Source of the DNA: Micromonospora violae
GTDB taxonomy: Bacteria; Actinomycetota; Actinomycetes; Mycobacteriales; Micromonosporaceae
NCBI RefSeq assembly: GCF_004217135.1
Contig: NZ_SHKK01000001.1
Coordinates: 1,178,001-1,242,000 of the forward strand
Length of the DNA: 64,000 nt
Reading direction: 5' to 3'
Shown here: one piece after another, positions 53,903-62,913 of the stretch
Position numbering within the stretch: position 1 is the first letter of the stretch
How the letters are laid out: the number at the start of each line of letters is the position of its first letter
The notes under the pieces: generated by a model
What the model was told of the DNA's origin: nothing
What the model saw: the letters and a program-made list of their open reading frames with translations, nothing else
Databases searched by the model: none
Made by a program: the position numbers and the translations under genes

Positions 53903-55135
53903 ATGGCGGCGCGGGGTGCCGAACTGCTGCGTCCACCCGCCAGCTCGGGCCGCGCGACGTTCCTGGAGCTCTTCTTCGATCTGGCCTTCGTGGTGGCCCT
54001 CACCCGGGTCTCGCAACGATTCGCCAGCTTGGGCGATGACACCGGCTGGGCGCTTGTCAGCGGGTTCGGACGTACCCTGCTGCTCTTCCTGGCGCTCTGG
54101 TTGATCTGGTCGCACACCGCCTGGATCACCAGTCGCTATGAGCCGGAGCAGCCGATCATCCAGGCCGTCGTGGTCGGCACCATGTTCGCCGGGCTGATCA
54201 TGGCGGTGACGCTGCCCCGTGCCATGGAGGAGCGGGCGCTGCCGTTCGTGGCCGCGTACCTGATGGTGATGGTGGTGCGGCCGTTGGTGATCGCCGCCGC
54301 GCTGCGTGGCCACCCCCGACGGCAGGTGCCGCTCCGGCTGGCGGCGTGGGCTTCCGTGAGCGCGCCACTGTGGCTGGCCGGGGCGTTGGGCCCGGACCGA
54401 CTTCGCCTGCCGCTGTGGGCTGCCGCCCTCGCCGTCGACTACCTCGCCTGGGCCCTGGGTTGGCCGCTGCCGTGGCTCGGGGCCGCGAAGGTGCGCCAAT
54501 GGCAGATCGCGGGGACCCATCTTGCCGACCGTCACCAGCAGATGTTTCTCATCGCCCTCGGTGAGTCCATTCTGGTCATCGGCGTGGTCTTCAGCGGCCG
54601 GGACTACTCCCCGATACGGGCCGTCGCCTTCGCGGTCGCGTTCACCACCAGCGCGCTGCTCTGGCGGATCTACTTCCACCGTGCCGGTCTGCTGCTGACC
54701 GACACGTTGGATCGGGCGGCCATGCCCGCCCGGCTGGGCGCGGCGTCGGAGTGGACGCACCTGCTGCTCGTGCTCAGTGTGCTCGTCACGTCGGTCGGTT
54801 ACGAGCTGGTGATCGATGATCCGTTCGGACGGCCGCAGCCCTGTTGGCTCCTGTTCGTCGTCGGCGGCCCGCTGCTCTTCCTCGTCGCCCGTATGCGGCT
54901 GGAGTACGAGATCTTCGGCCGGGTCTCCCGTTCCCGCATCATCGGACTGGCGGTCCTGCTGCTGGCCACGCCGGTGTCGGCCCACGGGGTGCCGATGGTC
55001 GGGCTGATCGTGGTCGCCGCAGCGCTGGCCCTGGTCGCGTTACTCGACGCGCTGCGCAGCCGGGGGCGGCCACTGGAGGTGCCCGCCTCGCCGATCGGCG
55101 GGACAGCACCCGACGTTCGCGACCGCGAGGCGTGA
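53903..55135 (+). CDS. LtrA (low temperature requirement A) family membrane protein
   Basis: 410 aa from ATG 53903, with GGAGG 6 nt upstream; a TTG at 53816 opens the frame but lacks a site. The N-terminus ATFLELFFDLAFVVALTRVS is the LtrA signature. About ten to twelve hydrophobic segments follow (LLLFLALWLIWSHTAW, VGTMFAGLIMAVTLPRAM and so on). The family was named in Listeria for growth in the cold; its activity is unknown. It is transcribed away from the chitinase gene. Confidence 0.9.
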   Translation: MAARGAELLRPPASSGRATFLELFFDLAFVVALTRVSQRFASLGDDTGWALVSGFGRTLLLFLALWLIWSHTAWITSRYEPEQPIIQAVVVGTMFAGLIMAVTLPRAMEERALPFVAAYLMVMVVRPLVIAAALRGHPRRQVPLRLAAWASVSAPLWLAGALGPDRLRLPLWAAALAVDYLAWALGWPLPWLGAAKVRQWQIAGTHLADRHQQMFLIALGESILVIGVVFSGRDYSPIRAVAFAVAFTTSALLWRIYFHRAGLLLTDTLDRAAMPARLGAASEWTHLLLVLSVLVTSVGYELVIDDPFGRPQPCWLLFVVGGPLLFLVARMRLEYEIFGRVSRSRIIGLAVLLLATPVSAHGVPMVGLIVVAAALALVALLDALRSRGRPLEVPASPIGGTAPDVRDREA

Positions 55136-55165
55136 GCGCGCGGCGGTGGCGGACACGTCGTACGG

Positions 55166-55774
55166 CTATCCGGCAGATCCGGTCGACTGACGCTCGGCAT
55201 TGATCTCCAGAAGGCCGTCGACGCCGCGCAGGAAGGTCTCGGACACCAGCGCGGGGTCGAAAAGGCACCCGGCGGCCATGGCGCCGTCGCGGAGCATGAC
55301 GAAGTGGCGCGCGGCTGGATCAGCCGTTTCCTGGTGGACCTGCGCCATCAGCGTGGTGAGCGTGTCCAGGAACCATTGCCGGTGGGCGATGATCTCCTGA
55401 CGTACCGGGTGTTCCGTGGCGGGATACTCCGCCGCGGCGTTGAGGAAGGCGCATCCACGGAACCCGGGCGACTGGATGTTTCGGGCGATGGAGCCGGCAA
55501 TCGCCCGGAGTGGGTCGACCGGCGACGAATGGGTGGCGATGGCCGTGTCGACCGCTTCGCGCTCCATCCGGTGGATCTCCCGCAGGTAGGCGAGGATGAG
55601 GTCGTCCTTGCTGGGGAAGTGCCGGTAGAAGGTCGCCCGGGTCACCTTCGCCTCGGAAATGATCCGGTCGATGCCGACGGAGTGGATGCCTTCGGAATAG
55701 AAGAGCCGGATCGCGGTGGTGAGCAGCCGGAGGCGCGCCTCGGAGGGCCGGGTGTCGGGTGTGCCGCGCGTCAT
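55166..55774 (-). CDS. TetR-family repressor
   Basis: 202 aa from ATG 55774; an earlier start to 55837 would run over an operator. The helix-turn-helix is RLLTTAIRLFYSEGIHSVGI, then DRIISEAKVTRATFYRHFPS, the usual TetR pattern. The C-terminal ligand domain (about 70-195) contains CAFLNAAAEYPATEHP, as in TetR proteins sensing small, often reactive, molecules. Three copies of one palindromic site lie between it and the divergent two-gene unit, so it very likely controls both itself and that unit. Confidence 0.93.
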   Translation of the reverse strand: MTRGTPDTRPSEARLRLLTTAIRLFYSEGIHSVGIDRIISEAKVTRATFYRHFPSKDDLILAYLREIHRMEREAVDTAIATHSSPVDPLRAIAGSIARNIQSPGFRGCAFLNAAAEYPATEHPVRQEIIAHRQWFLDTLTTLMAQVHQETADPAARHFVMLRDGAMAAGCLFDPALVSETFLRGVDGLLEINAERQSTGSAG

Positions 55775-55792
55775 CCGACCAGCGTAGCGGAT

Positions 55793-55806
55793 AGAACGTT
55801 CGGTCT
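55793..55806. promoter_or_regulatory. TetR operator copy 1
   Basis: AGAACGTTCGGTCT, an imperfect palindrome (AGAACG-TT-CGGTCT), lies 19 bp upstream of the tetR-like start, in position for autorepression. Confidence 0.7.
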
Positions 55807-55853
55807 GGTGGAGGTGAAGGGACCTGGAGTACGGCATGACCGTGGAGGTAGGT

Positions 55854-55867
55854 AGAACGTTCGGTCT
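55854..55867. promoter_or_regulatory. TetR operator copy 2
   Basis: AGAACGTTCGGTCT, identical to copy 1 and 61 bp away. Its end overlaps the first base of the TTGACA -35 box of the divergent operon. Confidence 0.75.
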
Positions 55868-55895
55868 TGACAGGGCGGGTCCGGGGTGTCATTCT
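55867..55895 (+). promoter_or_regulatory. Promoter of the TetR-controlled operon
   Basis: A consensus TTGACA (55867-55872) and CATTCT (55890-55895) are spaced by 17 bp. Operators 2 and 3 flank it, so repressor binding would block it from both sides. Confidence 0.6.
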
Positions 55896-55904
55896 CGGAG
55901 AGAC

Positions 55905-55918
55905 AGAACGTTCGTTCT
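55905..55918. promoter_or_regulatory. TetR operator copy 3
   Basis: AGAACG-TT-CGTTCT, a perfect 14-bp palindrome and 51 bp from copy 2. It sits at or just after the predicted transcription start of the operon. Confidence 0.78.
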
Positions 55919-55946
55919 ACCTATCCCTCCGCTGAAAGGGTCACCC

Positions 55947-56507
55947 GTGACCACCATCGCTGCTTCACCCCGCCTCTCCCAGACCGCGTCCGCGCTGCGG
56001 CGGCTGTACTTCGTCCGCTTCGCGTTCGCCATCGTGTGGGCACTCGTGACGATCGCCACCGCCAAGGAGATCGGTCCCCTCGCGGTGACGTTGTTCGTGC
56101 TCTACCCGTTGTTCGACGTGGGCGCTGCCATCTACGACCTCCGGTCGTCGCGGGCCACCGGCTCGCCGGTCCTGCTGTATGTCAACGCCGCGGTGAGCCT
56201 GCTCACGGCGGTCGGAGTGGGTGTGGCGGGCGCGTCCGGTGTTCCCGCTGTCCTGCGGGTGTGGGGTGCCTGGGCGATCGTCGCCGGCCTGGTCCAGCTG
56301 ATCGTCGGCGTCACCCGTCGGTCGATGGGCGGCCAGTGGCCGATGATCATCAGTGGTGGCATCTCGGTGTTGGCTGGTGGATCCTTCATCGTCGGCGCCT
56401 CGGCGGACCACCCGTCGCTGACCAACGCGGCTGGTTACGCCATCCCCGGCGCCATCTTCTTCCTGATCGCGGCCATCCGCCTCGGCCGTACGGCGAAGGA
56501 CAACTGA
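55947..56507 (+). CDS. DUF308-type integral membrane protein
   Basis: 186 aa from GTG 55947, with GAAAGGG 6 nt upstream. It has about six membrane segments (FVRFAFAIVWALVTIATA, IGPLAVTLFVLYPLFDVGAA, VLLYVNAAVSLLTAVGVGVA, AWAIVAGLVQLIVGV, MIISGGISVLAGGSFIVGA, AIPGAIFFLIAAIRLG), a layout seen in HdeD/DUF308 proteins. It is the first gene of the TetR-controlled unit, 1 bp from the flavoprotein gene. A protective or transport role is only inferred. Confidence 0.82.
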   Translation: MTTIAASPRLSQTASALRRLYFVRFAFAIVWALVTIATAKEIGPLAVTLFVLYPLFDVGAAIYDLRSSRATGSPVLLYVNAAVSLLTAVGVGVAGASGVPAVLRVWGAWAIVAGLVQLIVGVTRRSMGGQWPMIISGGISVLAGGSFIVGASADHPSLTNAAGYAIPGAIFFLIAAIRLGRTAKDN

Positions 56508-56508
56508 G

Positions 56509-57930
56509 ATGACCGCCATCGAGTACGACGTCGTCGTGATCGGCGCAGGTCCGGTCGGGGAGAACGTCGCCGACCGGGTCGTGCAGGGCGGGCTGACCGC
56601 CGCCATTGTCGAGCGGGAACTGGTCGGTGGTGAATGCTCGTACTGGGCCTGCATGCCGACCAAGGCGTTGCTGCGCAGCGCGTCCGCGTTGCGGGCGGCT
56701 CGCCACCTACCGGGTGCGCGTGAGGCGGTGACGGGCGACCTGGACGCGGCCGCGGTGTTGGCCCGGCGGGACTCCTTCGCCTCGCACTGGCACGACGACG
56801 GGCAGGTTTCGTGGTTGGAGTCGGTCGGCATCGCGCTGCACCGTGGTCATGGGCGGATCACGTCGGCCAGGGTCGTCGAGGTGACCGGCGTCGACGGCGT
56901 CGCGACGACGCTGACCGCGCGGCACGCGGTGGTTGTCGCCACCGGCAGCAGCGCTCTGTTGCCGGATCTCCCGGGCCTCCGTGCGGCCGCGCCATGGTCC
57001 AGCCGCGAGGCCGCTTCGGCCAGCTCGGTTCCCCGCCGGCTCGCCATCATCGGTGGTGGCGTGGTGGCGGCCGAGATGGCGACCGCGTTCGCCGCCCTGG
57101 GTTCGTCGGTGACGATGCTGGCTCGCGATGGTGTGTTGCCGTCGGCGGAGCCGTTCGCCGGTGCGCGGGTCACGGACTCGTTGCGCGACGCCGGCGTGTC
57201 GGTACGCCTCGGCGCGGAGGCGGTATCCGTCAAGCGCGACAACGGCGGAACCGTCCATCTCGACACCGCCTCCGGTGAGCGGATCGAGGCGGACGAGGTG
57301 CTGGTGGCGGTTGGTCGTACACCGAACACCCGCGATATCGGCCTCGACAGCATCGGGCTGGCGCCCGGTGCCTGGCTGGCGGTCGACGACACCATGCGCG
57401 TGGTGGGCGGCGGGGAGTGGCTGTACGCCGCCGGCGACGTGAACCGGCGGGCGCTGCTGACCCATCAGGGCAAGTACCAGGCGCGGGCGGTCGGCGATGT
57501 GATCGTGGCTCGGGCGACGGGTGCGACGGTCGAGGACGGCCGGTGGGGCCGGCACGTGGCGACGGCCGACGAGCGCGCGGTGCCACAGGTGGTCTTCACC
57601 GACCCGGAGATCGCGTCGGTGGGCCTGACGGCGGCCGCGGCCGAGGCGGCCGGACTGCGGATCCGGGTGGTGGACTACGACCTGGGCCGCGTTGCCGGGG
57701 CCGCCCTCCACGCCGATGGTTACCAGGGCCACGCCCGGATGGTCGTCGACGAGGACCGCAAGGTGATCGTCGGCTGCACCCTCGTCGGTCCGGACGTGGC
57801 GGAACTGATCCACGCCGCGACGATCGCCATCGTGGGTGAGGTCCCGCTGGACCGGTTGTGGCACGCGGTTCCGGCGTACCCGACCGTCAGTGAGGTGTGG
57901 CTGCGGCTGTTGGAGACGTACGGTCGCTGA
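56509..57930 (+). CDS. FAD/NAD-dependent pyridine nucleotide-disulfide oxidoreductase
   Basis: 473 aa, ATG 1 bp after the previous stop. The FAD-binding motif is GAGPVGE (12-18). The redox disulfide is Cys43-x4-Cys48 in GGECSYWACMPTKAL. The NAD(P) motif is GGGVVAAEMATAFAALG. The C-terminal dimerisation part ends HAVPAYPTVSEVW, where lipoamide dehydrogenases have HPTxxE; the catalytic His position is Tyr here. So it is probably not a lipoamide dehydrogenase but a MerA-like or quinone/metal/thiol reductase of the same superfamily. Co-regulation by a TetR protein suggests a response to a reactive or toxic compound. Confidence 0.9.
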   Translation: MTAIEYDVVVIGAGPVGENVADRVVQGGLTAAIVERELVGGECSYWACMPTKALLRSASALRAARHLPGAREAVTGDLDAAAVLARRDSFASHWHDDGQVSWLESVGIALHRGHGRITSARVVEVTGVDGVATTLTARHAVVVATGSSALLPDLPGLRAAAPWSSREAASASSVPRRLAIIGGGVVAAEMATAFAALGSSVTMLARDGVLPSAEPFAGARVTDSLRDAGVSVRLGAEAVSVKRDNGGTVHLDTASGERIEADEVLVAVGRTPNTRDIGLDSIGLAPGAWLAVDDTMRVVGGGEWLYAAGDVNRRALLTHQGKYQARAVGDVIVARATGATVEDGRWGRHVATADERAVPQVVFTDPEIASVGLTAAAAEAAGLRIRVVDYDLGRVAGAALHADGYQGHARMVVDEDRKVIVGCTLVGPDVAELIHAATIAIVGEVPLDRLWHAVPAYPTVSEVWLRLLETYGR

Positions 57931-57961
57931 CGGTGCACCGGCCACCCGTCCAGCGGAGAGG

Positions 57962-60151
57962 TCAGGTGGCGGGTGGTTGCTCCGTCAGTGTCAGCTGTCC
58001 GAGCTCCTGGGTGCATCGGGTGAGCGCGACGTAGAGGCCGTTCCAGCCGCGCGGTTCGGCGGCGATGCCCTCCGGGTCGATGAGCAGCGTCGCGTCCCAT
58101 TCCAAGCCCTTGGACTGGCCGGCGGTGAGGACCGGCGTGTCACCCAGCGCGGTCCGGAGTTCGGCTATGCGGCTCGCCGGGGCGATGACGCCGACCGTCC
58201 CACCGTGCCAGCGTCGCTGCAACTGCCGTACCGCTTCGACGGCGGCGGCAGCGAGCTCGGCGGGTGTGATCGCGAGCTCCCAGGGGGCGATGCCGGAGGA
58301 GCGCACCGCTCGTGGCGGGGTGTTGTGGCTGCCGGCCTTCGTCAGGACCGGGCCGGTGAGGTCCATGACCTCGCGCGGGGTCCGGTAGCAGATGGTGAGT
58401 TCCGCGGCGGTCCAGCGGTCTCCGAAGACAGCCTGCACCGCCTGTGCCCAACTGGTGTGCCGGTGCGCCGCCTCCGCCTGGTCGATGTCACCGACGGCGG
58501 TGATCGAGCGGCTGGGACAGCGGCGGAGAACCATCTGCCACTGCATCTCCGACAGCTCTTGAGCCTCGTCGATGACCACGTGGCCGTACACCCAGCTGCG
58601 CTGCCGGCGGGCACGGTCGGCGACGAACTCACCCGGTGGTGGTGGGGCGTCGACATCGCCGAGCAGGTCGGCGAGGGCGTCGAGCAGCGGAATGTCGCTC
58701 GACGCCCACCCGGCGGGCTCGGCCGCGACGGCGACGATCTCCTCGGGGGTCAACTGCGGTGCGAACCGGGCCAGCAGGGCGCGGTCGGCCAGGAAATCAG
58801 TCAGCAGGGTTGCGGCGTCGAGGGTCGGCCACCAGGCCGTGATGAACCGGGCGATGGTGGGGTTCTCGGCGATCCGACTCCGGAGCTGCTCGATCTCCTC
58901 CTCGGAGAGCAACCCGTCGGCGTCGCTGCCGGTGGCGGTCCGGGCGGGGAATTGGTCATGCCCCATGCTGTGGTCGACGCGGGCGAGGATGTCCTCGAAA
59001 CCCTCCTCCATCTCGTCCATCAGCGCCTCGCGTTGCTCGGCGACGACGTCGGCGAGGAGGTGGTGGACCTGCTCGGCGAACGCCGCGCGGGCGCGGTGGT
59101 ACGGCCGTCCCTGCACCGCCGAGGTGAGCGCCTGCGCCACAGTCTCGGCGGGAAGGACGTAGAACTCACCCTCCCAGCGCAGCTTCAGCTCGCGGGGCCG
59201 GGGGAGCAGTGACGCGACGTAGCCTTCGAGCGCGGACTGCCAGACGGCGCGACCTTTGATCTCGGCGAGAGGTCGGCTCTCGTCGCGGCTGACGTGGACG
59301 TCGGCCAGTAGGGTGTCGCAGGTCGCCGAGACGACGGCGGTCTCGCCCAGCGCGGGCAGCACCTGGGCGATGTACTGAAGGAATCGCGGCGAGGGGCCGA
59401 GGACCAGGACCGCCTGGTCGGCCATGGTCCGGTGGGTGAACAGCAGGTACGCGACGCGGTGCAGAGCCACCACGGTCTTGCCCGTGCCGGGACCGCCCTG
59501 AACGATCAGCGGGCCGGTCGCCTCAGCCCGGATGATGTCGTCCTGCTCGCGTTGCAGGGTGGAGATCGCCGTCGACATGCGACCGGTGCGCCGCTGGTCG
59601 AGGGCGGCCAGGAGAGCGCCTTCGCCGACGAGTTCCGCCGTTGTGGTCCCGTCCAGGGGTTCGTCGTCCACGCCGACGACTGTCGATCCCGTGGTGCGGA
59701 TGTGCCGCCGCCGTGCCTGACCCTGTGGGTCGACGGCGGTCGCGGTGTAGAACGGCCGGGCGGCGGGAGCGCGCCAGTCCACCAGCAGTGGCTCACTGCC
59801 CTCGGCGTCGGTGCGGAGACCGATCCGGCCGACGTGGCGGACGGTGCCGTCAAGGCCGTCGAGGCGCCCGAAGACCAGCCCTTCCCGTGCTTGGCGAAGT
59901 TCGTCGTACTGCTGGCGGAGCAGCCGCTGCCGGGCCCCTTCCACCGCGTCCAGGGCCGGCGAGGAGAGCTCGACCTGAAGGTGGTCGGCCAGCGTGTCGC
60001 GCCGGGCCGCGGCCAGGTCCAGGAACGCCTGTTCCTCGGCGACCGCGGATCGGCGGGTGACAGCTGCCGCGGCGGAGGCCGTCGGTTGGCCGTCCGGTGG
60101 TACGTCCCTGACGCCAGCAGTGCCGTTGCTCAGGGCGGACTTCCGGCGCAT
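57962..60151 (-). CDS. HelD/HelR-type superfamily 1 helicase-like ATPase
   Basis: 729 aa from ATG 60151, with GAGGA 8 nt upstream; a TTG at 60214 opens a longer frame without a site. The N-terminal coiled coil is followed by VGRIGLRTDAEGSEPLLVDW, characteristic of HelD proteins. Walker A is VQGGPGTGKTVVALHR, Walker B is VVIDEAQELS, and the final SF1 motifs are GQSKGLEWDA and YVALTRCTQEL. HelD-type proteins release RNA polymerase from stalled complexes, and the actinobacterial HelR branch gives rifamycin tolerance. I see no rifamycin-associated element upstream. HelD versus HelR cannot be settled by eye. Confidence 0.88.
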   Translation of the reverse strand: MRRKSALSNGTAGVRDVPPDGQPTASAAAAVTRRSAVAEEQAFLDLAAARRDTLADHLQVELSSPALDAVEGARQRLLRQQYDELRQAREGLVFGRLDGLDGTVRHVGRIGLRTDAEGSEPLLVDWRAPAARPFYTATAVDPQGQARRRHIRTTGSTVVGVDDEPLDGTTTAELVGEGALLAALDQRRTGRMSTAISTLQREQDDIIRAEATGPLIVQGGPGTGKTVVALHRVAYLLFTHRTMADQAVLVLGPSPRFLQYIAQVLPALGETAVVSATCDTLLADVHVSRDESRPLAEIKGRAVWQSALEGYVASLLPRPRELKLRWEGEFYVLPAETVAQALTSAVQGRPYHRARAAFAEQVHHLLADVVAEQREALMDEMEEGFEDILARVDHSMGHDQFPARTATGSDADGLLSEEEIEQLRSRIAENPTIARFITAWWPTLDAATLLTDFLADRALLARFAPQLTPEEIVAVAAEPAGWASSDIPLLDALADLLGDVDAPPPPGEFVADRARRQRSWVYGHVVIDEAQELSEMQWQMVLRRCPSRSITAVGDIDQAEAAHRHTSWAQAVQAVFGDRWTAAELTICYRTPREVMDLTGPVLTKAGSHNTPPRAVRSSGIAPWELAITPAELAAAAVEAVRQLQRRWHGGTVGVIAPASRIAELRTALGDTPVLTAGQSKGLEWDATLLIDPEGIAAEPRGWNGLYVALTRCTQELGQLTLTEQPPAT

Positions 60152-60265
60152 TCGCAGATCCTCGTATCGGTGCTTCCCGCGACCCCGGCCGGGTCGTCGT
60201 GGGTTCGGCGGCAAGCATAGGGTCGGTTCCGCGCTTCGCCCAGGAGAAATTGCCGCCGCCGTGGG

Positions 60266-60817
60266 TCAGCTCAGCGTGAAGGTCACGTCGTCGACGTCGA
60301 AGGCGGTGGCGCCGTTGCCGGCCGTTTCGCTGGCCAGGAAGCTGGCCGTCGCGGTGCGCTCGGTCGTCGCCGTTCCGCTGGACATGGAATATTGCCGCCA
60401 CTGCGCCCCGCCGTCGAAGGCCAGCGAGAACCTCGTCTTCGGGGGTATTCCGGTGACCGCCAGCCCGACGTTGAGGTAGTCGCCTCGGCTGGTCTCGGTG
60501 GTGGTGGTCCGGACCCAGAAGCTGACCGTCAGGTTGCAGTCGGGTGGCACGGTGACGGTGGCGCGCAGCAGGTCGGAATGCGTCACGTCCAGGCCCGCGA
60601 AGGCGGCGTACGCGCGGCCGGTGTGGGCGGGTCGGGCCGCGTCGCCGAGCACGACGATGCGGGGGCCGGCGGTCCAGCCGGTGGTGCCGCGCTCGAACCC
60701 CGGGTTCGGGTGGATCTGCCCGGCACAGGGTGCGTCGGCCGGTGGCTGGCCGTGGGATGCGCCGCCGGTGGCCAGCAGGAGGGCGGCAGCCGTGGCGGTG
60801 GTGAGGAAGGCTCTCAT
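60266..60817 (-). CDS. Small secreted beta-sandwich protein
   Basis: 183 aa from ATG 60817, with GGAGGAA upstream. Signal peptide MRAFLTTATAAALLLATGGA. The mature part (NPGFERGTTGWTAG, then VVLGDAARPAHTGRAYAAFA and AFDVDDVTFTLS) has the pattern of carbohydrate-binding jelly-roll domains of the CBM4/9/22 type, without a catalytic domain. Two cysteines (PCAGQ and DCNLTV) may pair. It could bind polysaccharide or be a spore or cell-surface protein. It is downstream of the GH15 gene with a 128-bp gap. Confidence 0.8.
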   Translation of the reverse strand: MRAFLTTATAAALLLATGGASHGQPPADAPCAGQIHPNPGFERGTTGWTAGPRIVVLGDAARPAHTGRAYAAFAGLDVTHSDLLRATVTVPPDCNLTVSFWVRTTTTETSRGDYLNVGLAVTGIPPKTRFSLAFDGGAQWRQYSMSSGTATTERTATASFLASETAGNGATAFDVDDVTFTLS

Positions 60818-60945
60818 CAGTTCCTCCAGCGTCCAATATATTTGAGAACGTCGATGCGTGTCGACCATGCGTGATGGACGTGGGGGCGTCAAGCCCTTCC
60901 CGCCGTCCGGCGCGGCAGCGCCGGTGACGGACCGGTATGGCCGCG

Positions 60946-62793
60946 CTACCGGCGGCGGCGGGCGTCGGCCTCGGTGTCGAGCAGGTCGTTGAGCGTCAGC
61001 GCCGAGTTGATCAATGAGAGGTGGCTGAATGCTTGGGGATAGTTGCCGATCTGCTCCCCGGTCGAGGCGATCTCCTCGGCGTAGAGGCCGAGGTGGTTGC
61101 TGAAGGTGAACATCTTCTCGAAGGTGAGGCGGGCGTCGTCGAGGCGGCCGGAACGGGCCAGCGCCTCGACGTACCAGAAGGTGCACATGTTGAAGGTGCC
61201 CTCGTGGCCGGGGAGACCGTCGGGGGAGTGGACCGGGTCGTACCGGTGGACCAGGCTGTCGGAGACCAGTTCGCGTTCGATCGCCTGCAAGGTGGACTGC
61301 CACAGTGGGTCGCTCGGCGTGACGAATCCGACCGCCGGCATGGCGAGCAGCGCCGCGTCGAGCACCGACTCGTCGTACGCCTGCACGAAGGAACCGTGAC
61401 GCCGGTCGTATCCGCGTTCCATGACCTGGTTGTAGATGCGGTTGCGTTGCTTGGTCCAGCAGGCCATGTCCCCGGGGCGACCGGTGCGGGTGGCCAGCCG
61501 GATGGCCCGGTCCAGCGCGACCCAGGACATCACCCGGCCGAAGGTGTAGTTGCGGGGGTGGTGGCGACTCTCCCAGATGCCGGCGTCGGGCTGGTCCCAG
61601 TTGTGGCACAGCCAGTCGACGAGCCGGACGGTGCTCTTCCACACCTGGTGCGAGACGCGGATGCCCTGCTCGTCGGCGAGGTGCATGGCGTAGAGCGCCT
61701 CGCCGTGGATGTCGAGTTGGAGTTGGTCGGCGGCGCCGTTACCGATGCGTACCGGCCGCGAGCCGCGGTAGCCCTCCAGATGCTCCAAAACCTCCTCGTG
61801 CAGGTCGGAGGAGCCGTCCACCCGGTACATGATCTTCAGAGGGTCCTGATGGTCGCCGGCCTCGCGGATCCGCTCGTCCAGCCAGTCCATGTACCGGCTG
61901 ACCTCCTCGGTGAAGCCGAGGCCGAGCAGCGCGTGCACCGAGAACGAGGTGTCGCGGACCCAGGTGTAGCGGTAGTCCCAGTTGCGGGTTCCGCCGACCA
62001 GTTCGGGCAGCGCGGCGGTGGGTGCGGCGATCATCGCGCCGGTGGGCGCGTACGTCATGAGTTTCAGTGTGATGGCGGAGCGCTCGACCATCTCCCGCCA
62101 GCGGCCCGTGTAGCGGGAACGTTCGACCCAGCGCCGCCAGTAGTCCTGGGTCCACTCGAACATGCCCTGGATCTCGTCCGGCGAGATGATGCGCGGTTCG
62201 GTGCCGCCCGTCTCCAGGACCACCCCGCCGGTGTCGCCTTCATTCAGCGTGCTGTACCCGACCAGGTCACCCCCCTCAAGCTGGATGTCACCCTGTTCGG
62301 CGATCAACCGCCGCACCGGGTCGACCGGGTTGAACGTCAGCGTCGCCGTCCGGCCGCGGAAGACGTAGCCGTTCTGGTGGCGCTCCAGCCGATGCTCTTC
62401 GCGGGCGTAGTTGAACCGCGGCCGGCACTCCACCCGGAAGCGCATGCTGCCGCGGACCATGGTGACGGTGCGGACCAGGCGGTGCGCGTCGGTGGCGCGT
62501 TCGCCGGTGACCGGCATGAAGTCCATCACCTCGGCCACCCCGTCGGCGCTGATGAACCGGGTGATCAAGATGGGTGTGCCGGGGAGGTAGAGCTGCTTGG
62601 TCACGTACCGCACGTCGTGTGGCGCGATCTGGAAGTAGCCGCCCTTCTCCTTGTCCAGCAGCGCGGCGAAGATGCTCGGCGAGTCGAATCGCGGCGCGCA
62701 GAACCAGTCGATCGTCCCGTCACACGTCACCAGCGCGGCGGTCTGCAGGTCGCCGATAAGTCCGTGATCCTCGATCGCCGGATAGCTGTCCAC
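60946..62793 (-). CDS. GH15 family glycoside hydrolase (glucoamylase/trehalase-like)
   Basis: 615 aa, GTG start with GGGGAGAG just upstream. It has the layout of cytoplasmic actinobacterial GH15 enzymes: an N-terminal beta domain (IEDHGLIGDLQTAALVTCDG, IDWFCAPRFDSPSIFA), then the (alpha/alpha)6 barrel with GTRNWDYRYTWVRDTSFSVH and, near the end, HEGTFNMCTFWYVEALAR, which carries a conserved catalytic-region Glu. No signal peptide. Mycobacterial relatives are trehalases; others are glucoamylases, and sequence alone does not decide. It lies 120 bp downstream of the LacI gene on the same strand. Confidence 0.92.
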   Translation of the reverse strand: MDSYPAIEDHGLIGDLQTAALVTCDGTIDWFCAPRFDSPSIFAALLDKEKGGYFQIAPHDVRYVTKQLYLPGTPILITRFISADGVAEVMDFMPVTGERATDAHRLVRTVTMVRGSMRFRVECRPRFNYAREEHRLERHQNGYVFRGRTATLTFNPVDPVRRLIAEQGDIQLEGGDLVGYSTLNEGDTGGVVLETGGTEPRIISPDEIQGMFEWTQDYWRRWVERSRYTGRWREMVERSAITLKLMTYAPTGAMIAAPTAALPELVGGTRNWDYRYTWVRDTSFSVHALLGLGFTEEVSRYMDWLDERIREAGDHQDPLKIMYRVDGSSDLHEEVLEHLEGYRGSRPVRIGNGAADQLQLDIHGEALYAMHLADEQGIRVSHQVWKSTVRLVDWLCHNWDQPDAGIWESRHHPRNYTFGRVMSWVALDRAIRLATRTGRPGDMACWTKQRNRIYNQVMERGYDRRHGSFVQAYDESVLDAALLAMPAVGFVTPSDPLWQSTLQAIERELVSDSLVHRYDPVHSPDGLPGHEGTFNMCTFWYVEALARSGRLDDARLTFEKMFTFSNHLGLYAEEIASTGEQIGNYPQAFSHLSLINSALTLNDLLDTEADARRRR

Positions 62794-62874
62794 GTCTCTC
62801 CCCGGTTCGGCTGCCTCCTGCGCATCGAACCTAGGGGGAGAATTCTCGCCTTAGGCGGGTTTCACGTTCCGCCA

Positions 62875-62911
62875 CCCTGTCGCGTACCCCGGGCGCCCTG
62901 TCGCGTGCCCC
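62875..62911. repeat. 16-bp direct repeat, period 21
   Basis: CCCTGTCGCGTACCCC at 62875-62890 and CCCTGTCGCGTGCCCC at 62896-62911 differ by one base. They lie between the GH15 and LacI genes, two helical turns apart, directly before the LacI stop codon. Confidence 0.55.
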
Positions 62912-62913
62912 AG

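Noticed and set aside
60152-60265. Rifamycin-associated element upstream of the HelD/HelR-like gene
   Set aside because: A CTTGC core is present in TATGCTTGCCGCC, but the required inverted partner is missing.
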